Below are positions 47,830 to 59,309 of a stretch of 64,000 nt of DNA, in pieces. The notes beneath the pieces are model-generated. The model saw only the letters and a program-made list of their open reading frames with translations. It was not told where the DNA came from and searched no databases. Source of the stretch: Escarpia spicata (Eukaryota > Annelida > Polychaeta > Sabellida > Siboglinidae); the NCBI GenBank assembly GCA_963995525.1, contig OZ023206.1:41222969-41286968 (forward strand), given 5' to 3'. The position numbers and the translations under genes were made by a program. The stretch's first letter is position 1; each line of letters starts with the position of its first letter.

Positions 47830-50615
47830 TGGAAAACTGTTCTGAATCAGGATATAAATGCATTTGTTTAAATGCAAGGAGCATAGTAAACAAAAGAAGT
47901 GAACTAAACATTATGGTAGAAGATATTGACCCTCACATAATAGGTATAACCGAATCGTGGGCCACCACTGATATATCAGATGCCGAATTGGGACTAACAG
48001 GATATGTAATGTTTAGGAAAGATAGAATAGGAAGAAAGGGAGGTGGAGTTATTTTATATATTAAAGAATCTATCCAGGCTTATGAAATAAAATTAGAAAG
48101 AGAAGCAGATTGCGAAGAAGCTGTTTGGTGTAACATAGTTACAGGAAACTCAACGTTGGGTTAGTTTATCGAAGTCCAAACATAAGCATAGAAGAGAATG
48201 AAAAAATACAAAACGCTATAAGGGAAGTAAGCAAACGGAACTGTATTATTATGGGGGACTTTAACCATGGGCATATACAATGGAAATCTCTACAGAGTAT
48301 GGGGAGTGAGGACCACAAGTTTTTAGTTTTAGTACAAGATAGTTTCCTTTCTCAACATGTGCTAGAACCAACCAGGGGAGAGAATGTGTTAGACTTAGTT
48401 TTGTCCTCACAGAAAGAATTAGTTGACAATGTCAAGATATGTGAGCCACTGGGGAGTAGTGATCACAACCAGATACATTTTACCATCAAAGTAAAATCAG
48501 AAAGGAATAGTAAAAAGCAGTATAGGAGAAATTTCCACAAAGGAAGGTATAAGGACATGAGGAAATATTTAGCAAAGATAGACTGGAATAACACACTGAA
48601 GAATAAGACAGCAACCGAATTCTGGAATATCTTAAATAGTGAAATTAAGTGCATAGTCGATAAATTTGTACCTTTCAAAAAACAAGGGAAACGGTCTAAA
48701 AAGAAACACTTATCGAAAGAAGCCATTAGAAAAATTAAGTATAAACAAATGATGTGGAAGTCATATAGCTGTACTGGAAATGATGAAGACTACAACATTT
48801 ATAAAGAAGCACTTAATCAAGCTACAGCTGAAATTAGAAATTCAAAGAGAAGCTATGAAAAAAAATTAGCTAGTAATATAAAACATGACAGTAAGAGTTT
48901 TTATGCGTATATTCGAAGCAAACAGAAAGTTCAGGATAAGGTCGGTCCTCTAGAAGATAGTGCTGGAAATACAATATCAGAGGGATTCTTAATGGCAGAA
49001 GACCTGAATGAGTATTTTAGTTCAGTGTTTACCAGGGAAGATATTAGTTCACTGCCAGTACCAGAGGCTAAGTTCAAGGGGGCAGATTCAGACTATTTAG
49101 GACAGTTAGTTGTAACCTCGGAAATGGTAGCTAAGAAAATAAGGGCTATGAAGGAAAATAAATCACCTGGAGTGGACGGGATTCCGCCCAAACTACTATT
49201 GGAAATTGTAGAACAAATTAGCGCACCGCTTGCAACAGTTTTCAATTTGTCATTAGAAGAGGGAGTGGTTCCTTTAGAATGGAAAGAGGCAAACATTATA
49301 CCGTTATTTAAAAAAGGTTCGAGAAACAAGTCAGAGAACTATAGACCAGTGAGTTTAACATCAGTGATTTGCAAATTATTAGAAAGACTAATTAAAGATC
49401 ACATGGTGGATTTTCTTGTTAAACATAACTTGATAAACCCATCTCAACATGGGTTTTTAAAAGCGAGGTCATGCTTAACAAATATGTTTTTTGGAAGACA
49501 TCACTAGGTGGGTAGATGAGGGATCACCAGTAGATATCATCTATTTAGATTTTCAAAAAGTTTTCGACAAAGTACCACATCAAAGATTACTCCTTAAGCT
49601 AAAGGCCCATGGCATAGGAAATGGTATAATAAACTGGATAGAAAAATGGCTGAATGACAGAAGACAACGTGTAGTAGTTGATGGGGAGGCTTCAAACTGG
49701 AAATCGGTATTGAGTGGGGTACCACAGGGATCAGTACTATGACCTATATTATTCTTAATATATATCAACGATTTGGACGATGATATAACAAGCAAGGTGT
49801 TAAAATTTGCGGATGATACAAAAGTGTTTAGAAGGATTAAAAGTGATGGAGACAGACAGCATTTACAAGATGATCTTGATAGGTTGATCAAATGGTCTGA
49901 AAAGTGGCAAATGCTGTTCAATGTTGGGAAATGTAAATGCCTCCACACAGGTCATGGGAATGAAGAGGTAAAATATAAAATGGGGGGTACTGTTCTAAGT
50001 ACTACTGTAAAAGAAAAGGACTTAGGGTTAACCATTAGTGCTGATATGAAGGTTTCAGAGCAGTGCGGAATTGCAGCGTCAAAGGGAAATCAAATCCTTG
50101 GATTAATTAGGCGAAATATAGCGTATAAGAAAAAAGAATTAATAGTACCGCTGTACAAAACAATAGTGAGGCCTCATTTAGAATATTGTATACAAGCATG
50201 GAGGCCATATCGCAAGAAGGACATAGATATGCTAGAAAGAGTACAGAGGAGAGCGACTAAAATGATACCAAATCTGAGGGATCTTAGTTACGAAATACGC
50301 CTAAAAGAATGTGGTTTAACAACACTAGAGACCAGGAGATTGTGAGGAGATCACATAGAAGTGTTTAAAATATTGAATGGTTATGAAAATATTGATAGAA
50401 ACATTTTTTTCTCAGTTAAGAAAGATAGAAGGACCAGAGGACATGAAGCTACATTAGTAAAGGAGCAGTGTAGATTAGATATAAGAAAGTTCTCATTCTC
50501 ACAAAGGACTGTAAATGAATGGAATAGATTATCTCCTGATTGTGTTGGTGCTAGTAGCGTGAATATGTTTAAAAATAAAATCGACACACACCTTAAAAAG
50601 GCGGGATACATGTAG
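47830..50615 (+). pseudogene. CR1 ORF2: endonuclease and reverse transcriptase with two frameshifts and two stops
   Basis: Endonuclease motifs include CICLNARSIVNKRSEL, ITESW near 47951, MGDFNHGHIQW from 48251 and GSSDHNQ near 48456. Reverse transcriptase motifs include YRPVSLTSVICKLLERLI near 49345, YLDFQKVFDKVPHQRLL near 49543, GVPQGSVL near 49717 and the catalytic FADDTK near 49808. Lesions: a frameshift near 48160, another near 49487 (the 59.7-kb copy keeps the missing bases here), TGA at 49740 where Gly is expected, and TGA at 50343 where Arg is expected. No intact protein can be made. Confidence 0.88.
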
Positions 50616-50719
50616 ATAAAAAGTATTGGACTCTCGATAAGCCAAAAGGCTTCCTTGTCCAACTGCCATCCAGAGTAATTTTCTAGATGGCAATCTTGTT
50701 AAATCTTGTTAAATCATGC

Positions 50720-50845
50720 ACCCTCGCGCGCCAGAGGTCGCTGCTGCTGTTTACGTCAGTGCCAGCCAGCAGTACCCCCTGGCTGATCGCTTTGCGAAAC
50801 TCTGAATTTAAGCTCAGCCTATGAAATCGCCCATTAGATCAGTGG
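50720..50845 (-). repeat. Interspersed 126-bp repeat, second copy
   Basis: Reverse complement aligns with 11646-11775 almost base for base. It starts immediately after the CR1 3' end, so CR1 may have inserted at its edge. Confidence 0.78.
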
Positions 50846-51171
50846 ATGTCGGCAGGTCAGGTGGTCATAATAAAACTAATTTCAACCAACCGTGGCTCGT
50901 GTTACATGCAAAGTTCAGGAAGTAGAAGCAATTATTCGAATACACAATACCACTCAGCTGCTCGTGCTAATGGGCGAATGGGTCATTATGTTTTGGGATT
51001 CCCAGAAGACGTTTATCCGTCTTCAAACTGGGGCGGGGTATTTGCGCTGTTCTCACGGGTGATGCTGTCGCGACTGGCGAAGTCAGTTACTAGTTTGACA
51101 CGGCTAACTTCCACACTTCGCGTAGGGGATCAGCCAGGGCTAGTTTTGCATGGCAAACAGCCCTGACTAGC

Positions 51172-51285
51172 AAGATTTAACAAGATTTAACAAGATTGCC
51201 ATCCAGAAAATTACTCTGGATGGCAGTTGGACAAGGAAGCCTTTTGGCTTATCGAGAGTGCAATACTTGTTATCTACACGTGGGG
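51172..51285 (-). mobile_element. CR1 3' end fragment, inverted
   Basis: Three TTTAACAAGA units and the family 3' UTR on the minus strand, about 460 bp from and facing the 3' end of the element at 46500-50715. Only UTR sequence remains. Confidence 0.82.
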
Positions 51286-51290
51286 ATGGT

Positions 51291-51985
51291 TTCATGTTGT
51301 TGTAGCTGTTGTGGTATTGATTCAGGCATCGTCATAAGTCATAAGATCGTAATCATACGATTGTCATAAGAATGTAGGCCCTACGAGACGACGTTCAAAC
51401 GTTAATCTGGTGGCGCGCTTAACGGCCGCTTGAACCAGGTCTAAATTGTCGTAGTATGTGACAATACATCGTCGTCTTGTGCAGAAACAGTTTGATAAAA
51501 GGTGCTTCGGGAAAGCGCGCCTGAGTTTGTTTACACAATAATTGAACACAACGAGCAATTGTGATACTACAGCACTACGGACATTCTTGTCGATTAACCA
51601 GTATCCGCCAGATGGCGCCGCTGTTGCTCATACGATAACCTGGAATCAGTACCGTCTTCTCAATGTGAAGATGACTATAATTGAAGAGCAGGTGTTCTTA
51701 ATTTGAATTAAATTAATAATTCTTTAATTGAATTGGAGTAAGTGACGCGCAAAGATATTTTTATAATGAAATTAAAAGTTTGCACACTGAAGACATTGAA
51801 TCCATAACGGCTTTCCTTCAAGTATTTCCCAGTCAAAAACATGTGGTTAATATCTATAATTATTAGCAGTTAAAAGCTCGTAATCTTTTTATTTGTTTAA
51901 TCAAACCAGGAAAATATGGTGACTCAATTAAGATATATCAAGACTAATTTTAGGCTGGTATGGTGCAGCCTGGTTAAAGAACAAA
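51291..51985. other. No gene recognised
   Basis: No supported feature between the inverted CR1 end and the RTE copy. Confidence 0.4.
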
Positions 51986-53150
51986 GCGATTATTGGTTGA
52001 ACCTCGCCAACCACGAGAGCAAGCAGGATTCAGAAGCAGGTACTTAACGATAGACCACATATACGTCGTAAACCAACTAAAAGAGAAGTGCCGAGAACAT
52101 AATACCCCGCTCTGCATCGCTTTCATCGACTACGAGAATGCTTTCGACTCGGTGCAAACTCAAGCAATACTGACCTCCCTTCAAGAAAAGGGGATAGAAG
52201 ACGTGTACACCGAACTCCTGAAAGCTCGGTGACAGTCCTTCTACACAAAAAGAGCAACAAGATCAACATCAAGAGAGAAGTACCACAGCATATTCCGAAG
52301 ACTTTCCTGGGAAATCAGAGGCTTGAGGATAGACGGAGAATATCTTAATAATTTTCGCAGATATAGTCATATGCGCTACTACACCACAAGAACTACAAAA
52401 CATGCTACAGGAGCTAGCTGATGAAAGTGAAAAACAAAATCTGAAGATGAACATTTCGAAGACAAAGGCGATGTTAGAAAATGGCACACCAATATATGTC
52501 AACACCACGCAGATAGAGAACGGTGAAAACTACGTCTATCTGGGATAGCGATACAGCATCAGAAACAAAAACCAAGACAAGGAGATTCAAAGAAGACTTA
52601 CCGCCGGCTGGACAACATTCACCAAACACTGCAACATCTTCAAGGGTAACTTTGGAACCTGCTTGACGAGACAAGTCTACAAGTACAACTCATGCGTATT
52701 TCCAGCGATGACATACGGCGCGGAAACATGGGCACTCCCCAACCAGGCAAAGAACAAGCTAGCAGCCGCACACACAAAGATGGAAAGAAGTATGTTAAAC
52801 ACCACATATCGGGAGAGAAAAACAAACATCTGGGTAAGTCAGAAGACAAAGGTCATAGACGTGATAAAACAAATCAAAAGACAGAAGTGGACCTGGACAG
52901 GGCACATCAGCAGACTACGAGATAACAGTTGGTCATCGCGTATCACAACCTGGAGACCTTACGAAGGGAAACGATCTAGAGGAAGACCGGCGAGACGGTG
53001 GAGAGACGAACTAGACGAGTACTGGAAGGGCACCATCTGGCAGCGGGTAGCGCAAGACAGGCAGATTTGGAAACGACATGCTGAGGCCTTCGCCCAACCA
53101 CATGAAACGACGGCTGCGCAGTGATGATGATGATCATCATCATCATAATT
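51986..53150 (+). mobile_element. RTE-type non-LTR retrotransposon, 5'-truncated
   Basis: Starts inside the reverse transcriptase (EQAGFRSRYLTIDHIYV, then IAFIDYENAFDSV near 52115). It passes through stops and frameshifts and ends with a clean 153-codon frame (52663-53124) holding TYGAETWAL, GHISRLRDNSW and RGRPARRWRDELDEYW. The tail is TGATGATGAT running into ATCATCATCAT (53122-53147). It is related to the fragment at 17752-18318. Confidence 0.85.
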
Positions 53151-53593
53151 GATGTAACTATTTCAATTAAACAAACCAAATCAATTACAATTACCGAACA
53201 ATTTCAAAACCTGAATTAAATACAATTACAACATCACAGTTTGTCTGTAATCAATTACCAATACAATTACAATTATGTAACTGGACCCAGCCCATGTTCA
53301 TAGGCCACCGTGTCAGCGTACACAGCAAAGACGTACCTATATTAATAAGTCTTTAGTGAATAGCGGGAAATTGATATCGTTTTGCCTATGCGCATGAAAT
53401 ATAGCAACCGGCCGAACTATTTCGAACCTACCGACTGTCATACGTATAGCGTAGGCCGTATTGACACGATGTTAGGAGAACCAGTGCGTAAACGGGGCCA
53501 GCAATCGACGTCCCGATGCGACCTGAGTCAGACCACAACACAGGTGTCGAACAAAACCGGAACTCGTCTTTCGTTACTGACCACGGTCGAAAG
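53151..53593. other. No gene recognised
   Basis: Imperfect CAATTACAAT-like repeats near 53180-53280, otherwise no feature. Confidence 0.4.
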
Positions 53594-53766
53594 ATGGTAT
53601 CAGTGGTGATGGCTGTGTTGCGTACGCTATTGTTGACCCAATGGGCGTTGGTGTGGCTGGTGATACCAACACCAGGCGACCACGTGACGTATCATGTTGT
53701 ATCGGAATATATCTCGCACCGTTTCATGATGCTGACATACAAACTACAGGCGCAGTGGCCGGACAC
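53594..53766 (+). CDS. Possible first exon of a secreted protein
   Basis: An ATG at 53594 opens 57 codons that begin with a strongly hydrophobic segment (VMAVLRTLLLTQWALVWLV), as in a signal peptide. Just before the in-frame stop the sequence reads GACAC|GTAAGA, a strong splice donor at 53766. GC content is higher than in the flanks. No downstream exon or family was recognised, and chance is possible. Confidence 0.3.
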
Positions 53767-54050
53767 GTAAGAAAGTGAGTGTGATAGATGTTTCTTGCGT
53801 TTCCGTACTATCTATTATATACTTTGGGAAGCTTTTATATATATATACTAACAATAATGCAATATATATCATAATGTAACATATATCTTTATATAATAGC
53901 GCTACATCCGAACACAAGCTCTTACATGAAAATGTGACAGAATTATGTAGTATTCTAATTATATTTCTTTTTCTGTGACAGAATTATGTAATATTCCAAT
54001 TATATTTCTGTTTTCGTGGTTCTGTGTTGTTCTTAATAACCATGTATTCA

Positions 54051-54103
<53 letters not shown>

Positions 54104-54504
54104 TGTGTGTGTGTGTGCGTGCGCGCGCGCGCGTGTGTGTGTGTGTGGTTCAGAAATGCAATGATAGCAGTCATGTCCTGAAAGTATATTGTAGTCTTTT
54201 CACACTGTCGCCGCCGTCGTAGCCGTCGCCGTCGTCATAAGAGAGGGCCTACAAAAACCTGAGAAAATCGGGTGCTATTACAAAACATACATGCTGTACA
54301 TTCCCAAAATAATCACAACAGTATCGTAAACCAACCACAGGTGATACTAAATACGCAGAAAAAGTCTAAATAAATAGTTAATGATTAATTTCGAAGTTTA
54401 CTCAATCCATATCAACATGTTTTATACGTTTATGTGAAACATTGCTTATTCGAAGGTGTGGCCACGTGTTTTGTTTCGTGACATTTAAAGGCAGGTCGTA
54501 TGTT
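53767..54504. repeat. TA-rich sequence and GT microsatellite
   Basis: GT repeats with GCGC interruptions run from 54053 to 54148. No gene seen. Positions about 54438-54504 also occur next to the CR1 copy at 60936-61000. Confidence 0.85.
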
Positions 54505-54805
54505 TAATAAGATTTAACAAGTTTTAATAAGATTGCCATCCAGAAAATTAACTCTAGGTGGTAGGTGGACAAGGGAGCCCTTTGGTTTATCGAGAGTCCA
54601 ACCCTTTTATCTACATGTATACCGCCCTTCTGAAATATGTGTCGATTTTATTTGTAAACATATTCACACTACTAGCACCCACACAGTCAGAAGATAATCT
54701 GTTTAATTCATTTACAGTCCTTTGTGAAAATAAGAACTTTCTTATATCTAATCTACACTGCTCCTTTACTAATGTGACTTCATGTCCTCTAGTCCTATCT
54801 TTCCG
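54505..54805 (-). mobile_element. CR1 element, 5'-truncated copy
   Basis: Minus-strand copy of the last 65 codons plus 3' UTR (DRTRGHEVTLVKEQCRLDIR, then NMFTNKID). It ends with TTAATAAGAT and TTAACAAG units. Truncation point near 54805. Confidence 0.87.
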
Positions 54806-55419
54806 TTGGGTAGTCATTAGTAGGAAGTGCGCAGGATCAGTTGCACTTTGTCACAATTTGTTCAGGATCGTGGCAACGTCCAAAGTTCAACGCAAAAAGT
54901 GTCAATTACGAGTACTGACCAATACTGACTATTACAAATTGAATATTTCGTTACAATGTTAATATATTGCAGGCTCACATTTCAAACGACGAACACTGTT
55001 TCTGGCTTAAACGTAATTTGGTATATCTATTCTAGTAATACTAATAAATTAGAAATGGACATCCTATCTTTAATGCACAGGATACTATGAAAGGCATTTT
55101 TCCGTTTAAGATATTTTGCAAACTTTACTGCAAACATAGAATTAAACCCAAGGTTAATTGTAATGACTATGTCACAGCGCTTTCAGAGTTGTATTTGATT
55201 CGTCTTATTTATCTGGTCATAGCAATGATAATGTTTGATTACTGAGAAGAAACGGGCTCAATTAGCCAACGGAGAGCAGTTTTAATGGTAATCAAATATT
55301 TGATGGGTTGTCACTACGACATAATTTAGAGATTACTCTTAGTTTGATGGAAGTCAATATGATTCATTTTACTCGGCTCGATTTTTATTTGTTGTGATGG
55401 GGATATTGTTTATCCAGAA
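54806..55419. other. No gene recognised
   Basis: AT-rich sequence without supported features. Confidence 0.4.
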
Positions 55420-55434
55420 ATTGTGTGTGTGTAC

Positions 55435-55477
<43 letters not shown>

Positions 55478-55535
55478 GGCGCGCGTGTGCGTGTGTGAGT
55501 GCGTGTGCATGTGGGTGTGCGTGCAAGTATGGATG
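55420..55535. repeat. GT microsatellite
   Basis: GT repeats with GC-rich and GTAT variants. Confidence 0.93.
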
Positions 55536-56290
55536 AGTGTTTCCAAAACAGCTGTAGTATTTGATATGAAAGTCGACAGCCAGTATATCATTAATATGTT
55601 TATATATATTTTTTTGTTTATTATGTTTATAATCGCAACACATGTTCAATCATTTAGTGCCATAGCCCTGCTACATAAACATGTATGCCTATAATGATAA
55701 CAACAAAACAACAGCAGCAGCAACAACGACATATAAAATAATAAATTACTTATAATCGAGTTTGCGTAAATATGCGGGTAGGTTACGGTTTTCCTGTTAG
55801 ATGGCTTGAACCTCGAGGGCCAAACTTTCAGGGATTAATCTACGACCCCACGAATCGGATGTAAGGCCGATATATTTTCAAACACCCCCATACATGTCAA
55901 GATTGTCACCTTTTATTGGGTAAATCAGTTGTTCGGAACGTAAAACTAAATGTGCGCGTAATACGTAAAACCTATCATAACATTCGCAGGAACCACGCAC
56001 GCGCGGCAAATACTTCGGGAAAACGGCCCCTATGTCACGGACAACATGATGTAGACGCTGACTCAATAATGCTTATGTTTATCCTCATGCCAATTGCATA
56101 GTAATACGAATATTATTAAACAATTTAACACTATCACTAGTAGGGCCTATCGATGGACATGAATATCACATTCTCTCCGACCTTCGTCATTTCGAACCAA
56201 CAAGTAATAAATATTAAAGTATACGTTGCATTTTCTATTACTTGAATAAAACAGTGTTGATGACATGTGTTAAACTGGACAGTGGACACA
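55536..56290. other. No gene recognised
   Basis: No supported feature. Confidence 0.4.
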
Positions 56291-56405
56291 ATTCAACATT
56301 ATCCTAGGCATATTTGCGTTTAAGAATATTGCGTCTAAGCGCCCTTTTGGGGCGTAAATAGCGCCCCGGTTAGTATCAACATATATATATATAAATATAT
56401 ATCGC
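56291..56405 (+). repeat. Internal fragment of the CACTTGTG MITE
   Basis: Nearly identical to 58779-58895 (includes TTTTGGGGCGTAAATAGCGC and TATATATATATAAATA), but without either terminal repeat. Confidence 0.85.
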
Positions 56406-56879
56406 AACACAAATTGTATTGCAAAAATTACGAACCCACCTGAAAATACCACATTTTTCAAGGCAGTGTGTCCCCCTGTGTACAATTATGGTCGAGGTGA
56501 TAGGGGTGGGGTACGTGAACGCCGCAGGCGCTAAGCGTTGCTACGGGGGTCCGGGAGTGGTCCCCGGGGATTTGTTAAAACTAGCTTTAAATGGTACATT
56601 CTGATGTATGTTTAACCTTTACTCTTGAATACAGAGGGAAGTTATAAAACAACAAACATGTTTAATTACACTACTTGTAAATGTAATAATCATGATTGAT
56701 CAAAGTGAGTAATCATGATTGTTTCATTGTGTTGAGGTGTGGCTTCCACTTGACCACTGGTATTTGGTTGTGGTGATGTTTTTCTTGCTCTAACCCTCGG
56801 CTTTGTTACCACACTGACAGAGTAGTGTCATTTGAAGACTCCCCCCTCATCATCACCTGTAAACGATTATCATATCTCA
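56406..56879. other. No gene recognised
   Basis: Short open frame 56419-56604 without family features. Confidence 0.4.
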
Positions 56880-58310
56880 CCACTTCTTAAGAAGTCATCT
56901 CTGCCTAAACACGACCTAAACAGTTATAGATATATTTCTAACATCAGCTTTATTTCCAAAATACTAGAACAAATTGTAGACAGTTTCATTCAACAGAGAC
57001 TGCCCTCTTAAAGGTTCATAATGACATTAACTTGAACATTAATAATGGTAAAGTAACTTCACTAACCTTACTATATCTCTATGCCGCTGTTGACACGATT
57101 GATCACAGCGTTGTCATTGAACGCATATTAAAGTGGTACGACATATCTGGCACAGCTCTAAGCTGGTTTTCTTCGTATCTAACTGATAGTTACCAAACTA
57201 TAAAGATTGGGAACTGCTTTTTAACTGCACTGCCGGCTTTATTTGGTGTTCCCCAGGGTTCTGTTCTTGGGCCTTTGCTTTTTACTCTTTACACCACGCC
57301 ACTAAGCTCTGTTATACAAAGACATAACTTGGATCATCATCTTTATGCTTATGATACTCAGATCTATATTTCATTGGCTACCCCGGATACAAATCGCTCC
57401 CTTAAACTGGGTGACTGACAGCAAGTTGAAATTAAATGCAAATAAAACTGAATTGATCATTATTGGTACTCCAATGCAGCGTAGTAAATTGGATGGTTTT
57501 TTTCCCTACGCGTATTTTGAATCAGCATATCACACAAGCAACCTCGGTGCGGAATCTAGGAGTGATCTTTCATAGTAACTTCAATTCCCGACAACACATA
57601 TCTCAAACATGTCGCTGTTGTTTTTATCATATTCGTGATCTTCGCCGTATTCGCCGATATATGTAATTTTCTGTTGCTAAAACTATTGCAACAGCGCTTG
57701 TTAGCAGCAGACTTGACTATTGCAATTCCCTCCTTTATAATATCGCTAGCAAGGATATCACAAATCTTCAGCGTGTCCAAAATTATCTTACAAAAGTAGT
57801 TACAAGATCTCCTCGTTTTTCTCGCTCTGTACCATTTTTTAAGTCTTTGCATTGGCTTCCTGTACGATATCGTATAATATTTATGATCTTTACCATTACG
57901 TATCAGGCACTGTCCAGTAAGCAACCATCTTATTTGTATTCACTGCTTACTCCTGTATGAAAACCTTTCCAACTTCGATCATCTAGTTCTGACCTACTTT
58001 TTGTTCCTAGAGTCAACACTAACATTGGAACTAGGGCATTTTTTTGCTGCACCAACTCTTTGGAATATGCTCCCTCTTAATGGTAAGTCAGTTGAAAATA
58101 TTACAAAATTCCGTCGTCATTTAAACAGTCATCTTTACAAACTTGCTTACCCACCGTAGCTCCCTAGCGCCTTGACCCATCTGTTGACAACTGGAATACT
58201 GCTTATGGATTTTGAGATTGGCCAATCCTTTTGTTTTGATGCACCTCTGAGATTGGTTTTCAAGGATTTAGGCGCAATAGAAGTTACCTTATTATTATTA
58301 TTATATTATG
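56880..58310 (+). pseudogene. L2/CR1 element copy 2, 5'-truncated, with internal deletions
   Basis: Corresponds to 1931-3450 of the intact copy. A deletion of about 75 bp follows the KILE region (near 56975), and a second of about 36 bp removes residues after NRSL (near 57408). The catalytic YADD reads YAYD. Stops occur near 57416, 57663 and 57958. The 3' UTR and its TTATTA tail are preserved to about 58305. Confidence 0.88.
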
Positions 58311-58690
58311 ATGTTAAATTGGTGGCTTCTGTTTCAAATATTATACGTTATTTGTTGCTAGCATGTTATGCAATTAATTAAACGGTCATTTTTGGAATGC
58401 CACAAAAGTATGCTTCTATTAATCGCAAGAAGGTTTCTCAATTTGTGTCCTATTTATAAAACAGTGTAAGTTGTTTAGTATATCCATTAGTATATTATAT
58501 GCAAACATCAATGTATTGATAAAATGTTAATATACACGGGTTGTACGAGATATGAACTTCGGTGATTTATATTCGTAAGTACTTCACTCAAATCAACTTT
58601 TCCAAAAGTTTGTTTGAACAATTTTGTCGGAATATGCATTATATATTTAGCTAAAAACGGCATAGAACATTAGCTGAATAGACTAGCGGG
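58311..58690. other. No gene recognised
   Basis: AT-rich sequence between the L2 tail and a MITE. Confidence 0.4.
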
Positions 58691-58999
58691 CACTTGTGTT
58701 GACTCCGGACCCACCTCGATCTCGCCGTTATAACTCGTGTTTTGCCTAACTTTTATACGTCAGTGAATTAGTTCCATTATTCAACATTATCCTAGGCATA
58801 TTTGCGTTTAAGAATATTGCGTCTAAGCGCCCTTTTGGGGCGTAAATAGCGCCCCGGTTAGTATCAACGTATATATATATATAAATATATATCGCTCATT
58901 TTAAGCTCGCGATGCGACAACGCACGACCGCTGCGGCGCATACTAGCGCAAACCGGGATGCTATGTGTGCTTCAAAAGGGTCCGGATTCGAAACAAGTG
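58691..58999. mobile_element. MITE with 22-bp terminal inverted repeats, 309 bp
   Basis: The left end CACTTGTGTTGACTCC with GGACCC (58691-58712) is inverted at the right end (58978-58999) with three mismatches. The interior has a GCGCCCTTTTGGGGCGT partial palindrome and a TA run. Related pieces lie at 24149-24335 and 56291-56405. No ORF, so non-autonomous. Confidence 0.78.
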
Positions 59000-59043
59000 A
59001 CGACTACTACTACTAGTAGTAGTAGTACTACTACTACTACTAC

Positions 59044-59090
<47 letters not shown>

Positions 59091-59092
59091 AC
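59000..59092. repeat. ACT and AGT blocks alternating in orientation
   Basis: ACTACTACT switches to AGTAGTAGT, back to ACT units, then to a long AGT run. Each ACT block is the complement of an AGT block, so the array can fold on itself. Confidence 0.93.
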
Positions 59093-59309
59093 ATAGTGCC
59101 ATTAGCCTGCACGGTTTTTATTTCCACCACTGTCTAAACCAGAAATTCTACATCAGCTACACCAGCATTCTGATTTATTGTGGGCGCACATTATAATAGT
59201 CAAATTGAGCGCCAAGGGTGCCTTTGTTCAAATACCGTTTTCTTTGTTTTTTCTCCGAGTTCCACATGTCTCCCAAACGTAGCTACCGTTTGGGAACCAT
59301 GTTTTTAGT

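Larger units (their letters stand above)
46500..50715 (+). mobile_element. CR1-clade non-LTR retrotransposon, near full length, mutated
   Basis: ORF1 (46528-47748) and ORF2 (about 47830-50615) are followed by a 3' UTR of about 100 bp. That UTR contains CTCGATAAGCCAAAAGGC and ends in two copies of a 10-bp unit (AAATCTTGTT). Four truncated relatives lie at 21640, 51172, 54505 and 59310. Stops and frameshifts in both ORFs indicate an inactive copy, although the sequence is well preserved. Confidence 0.88.
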
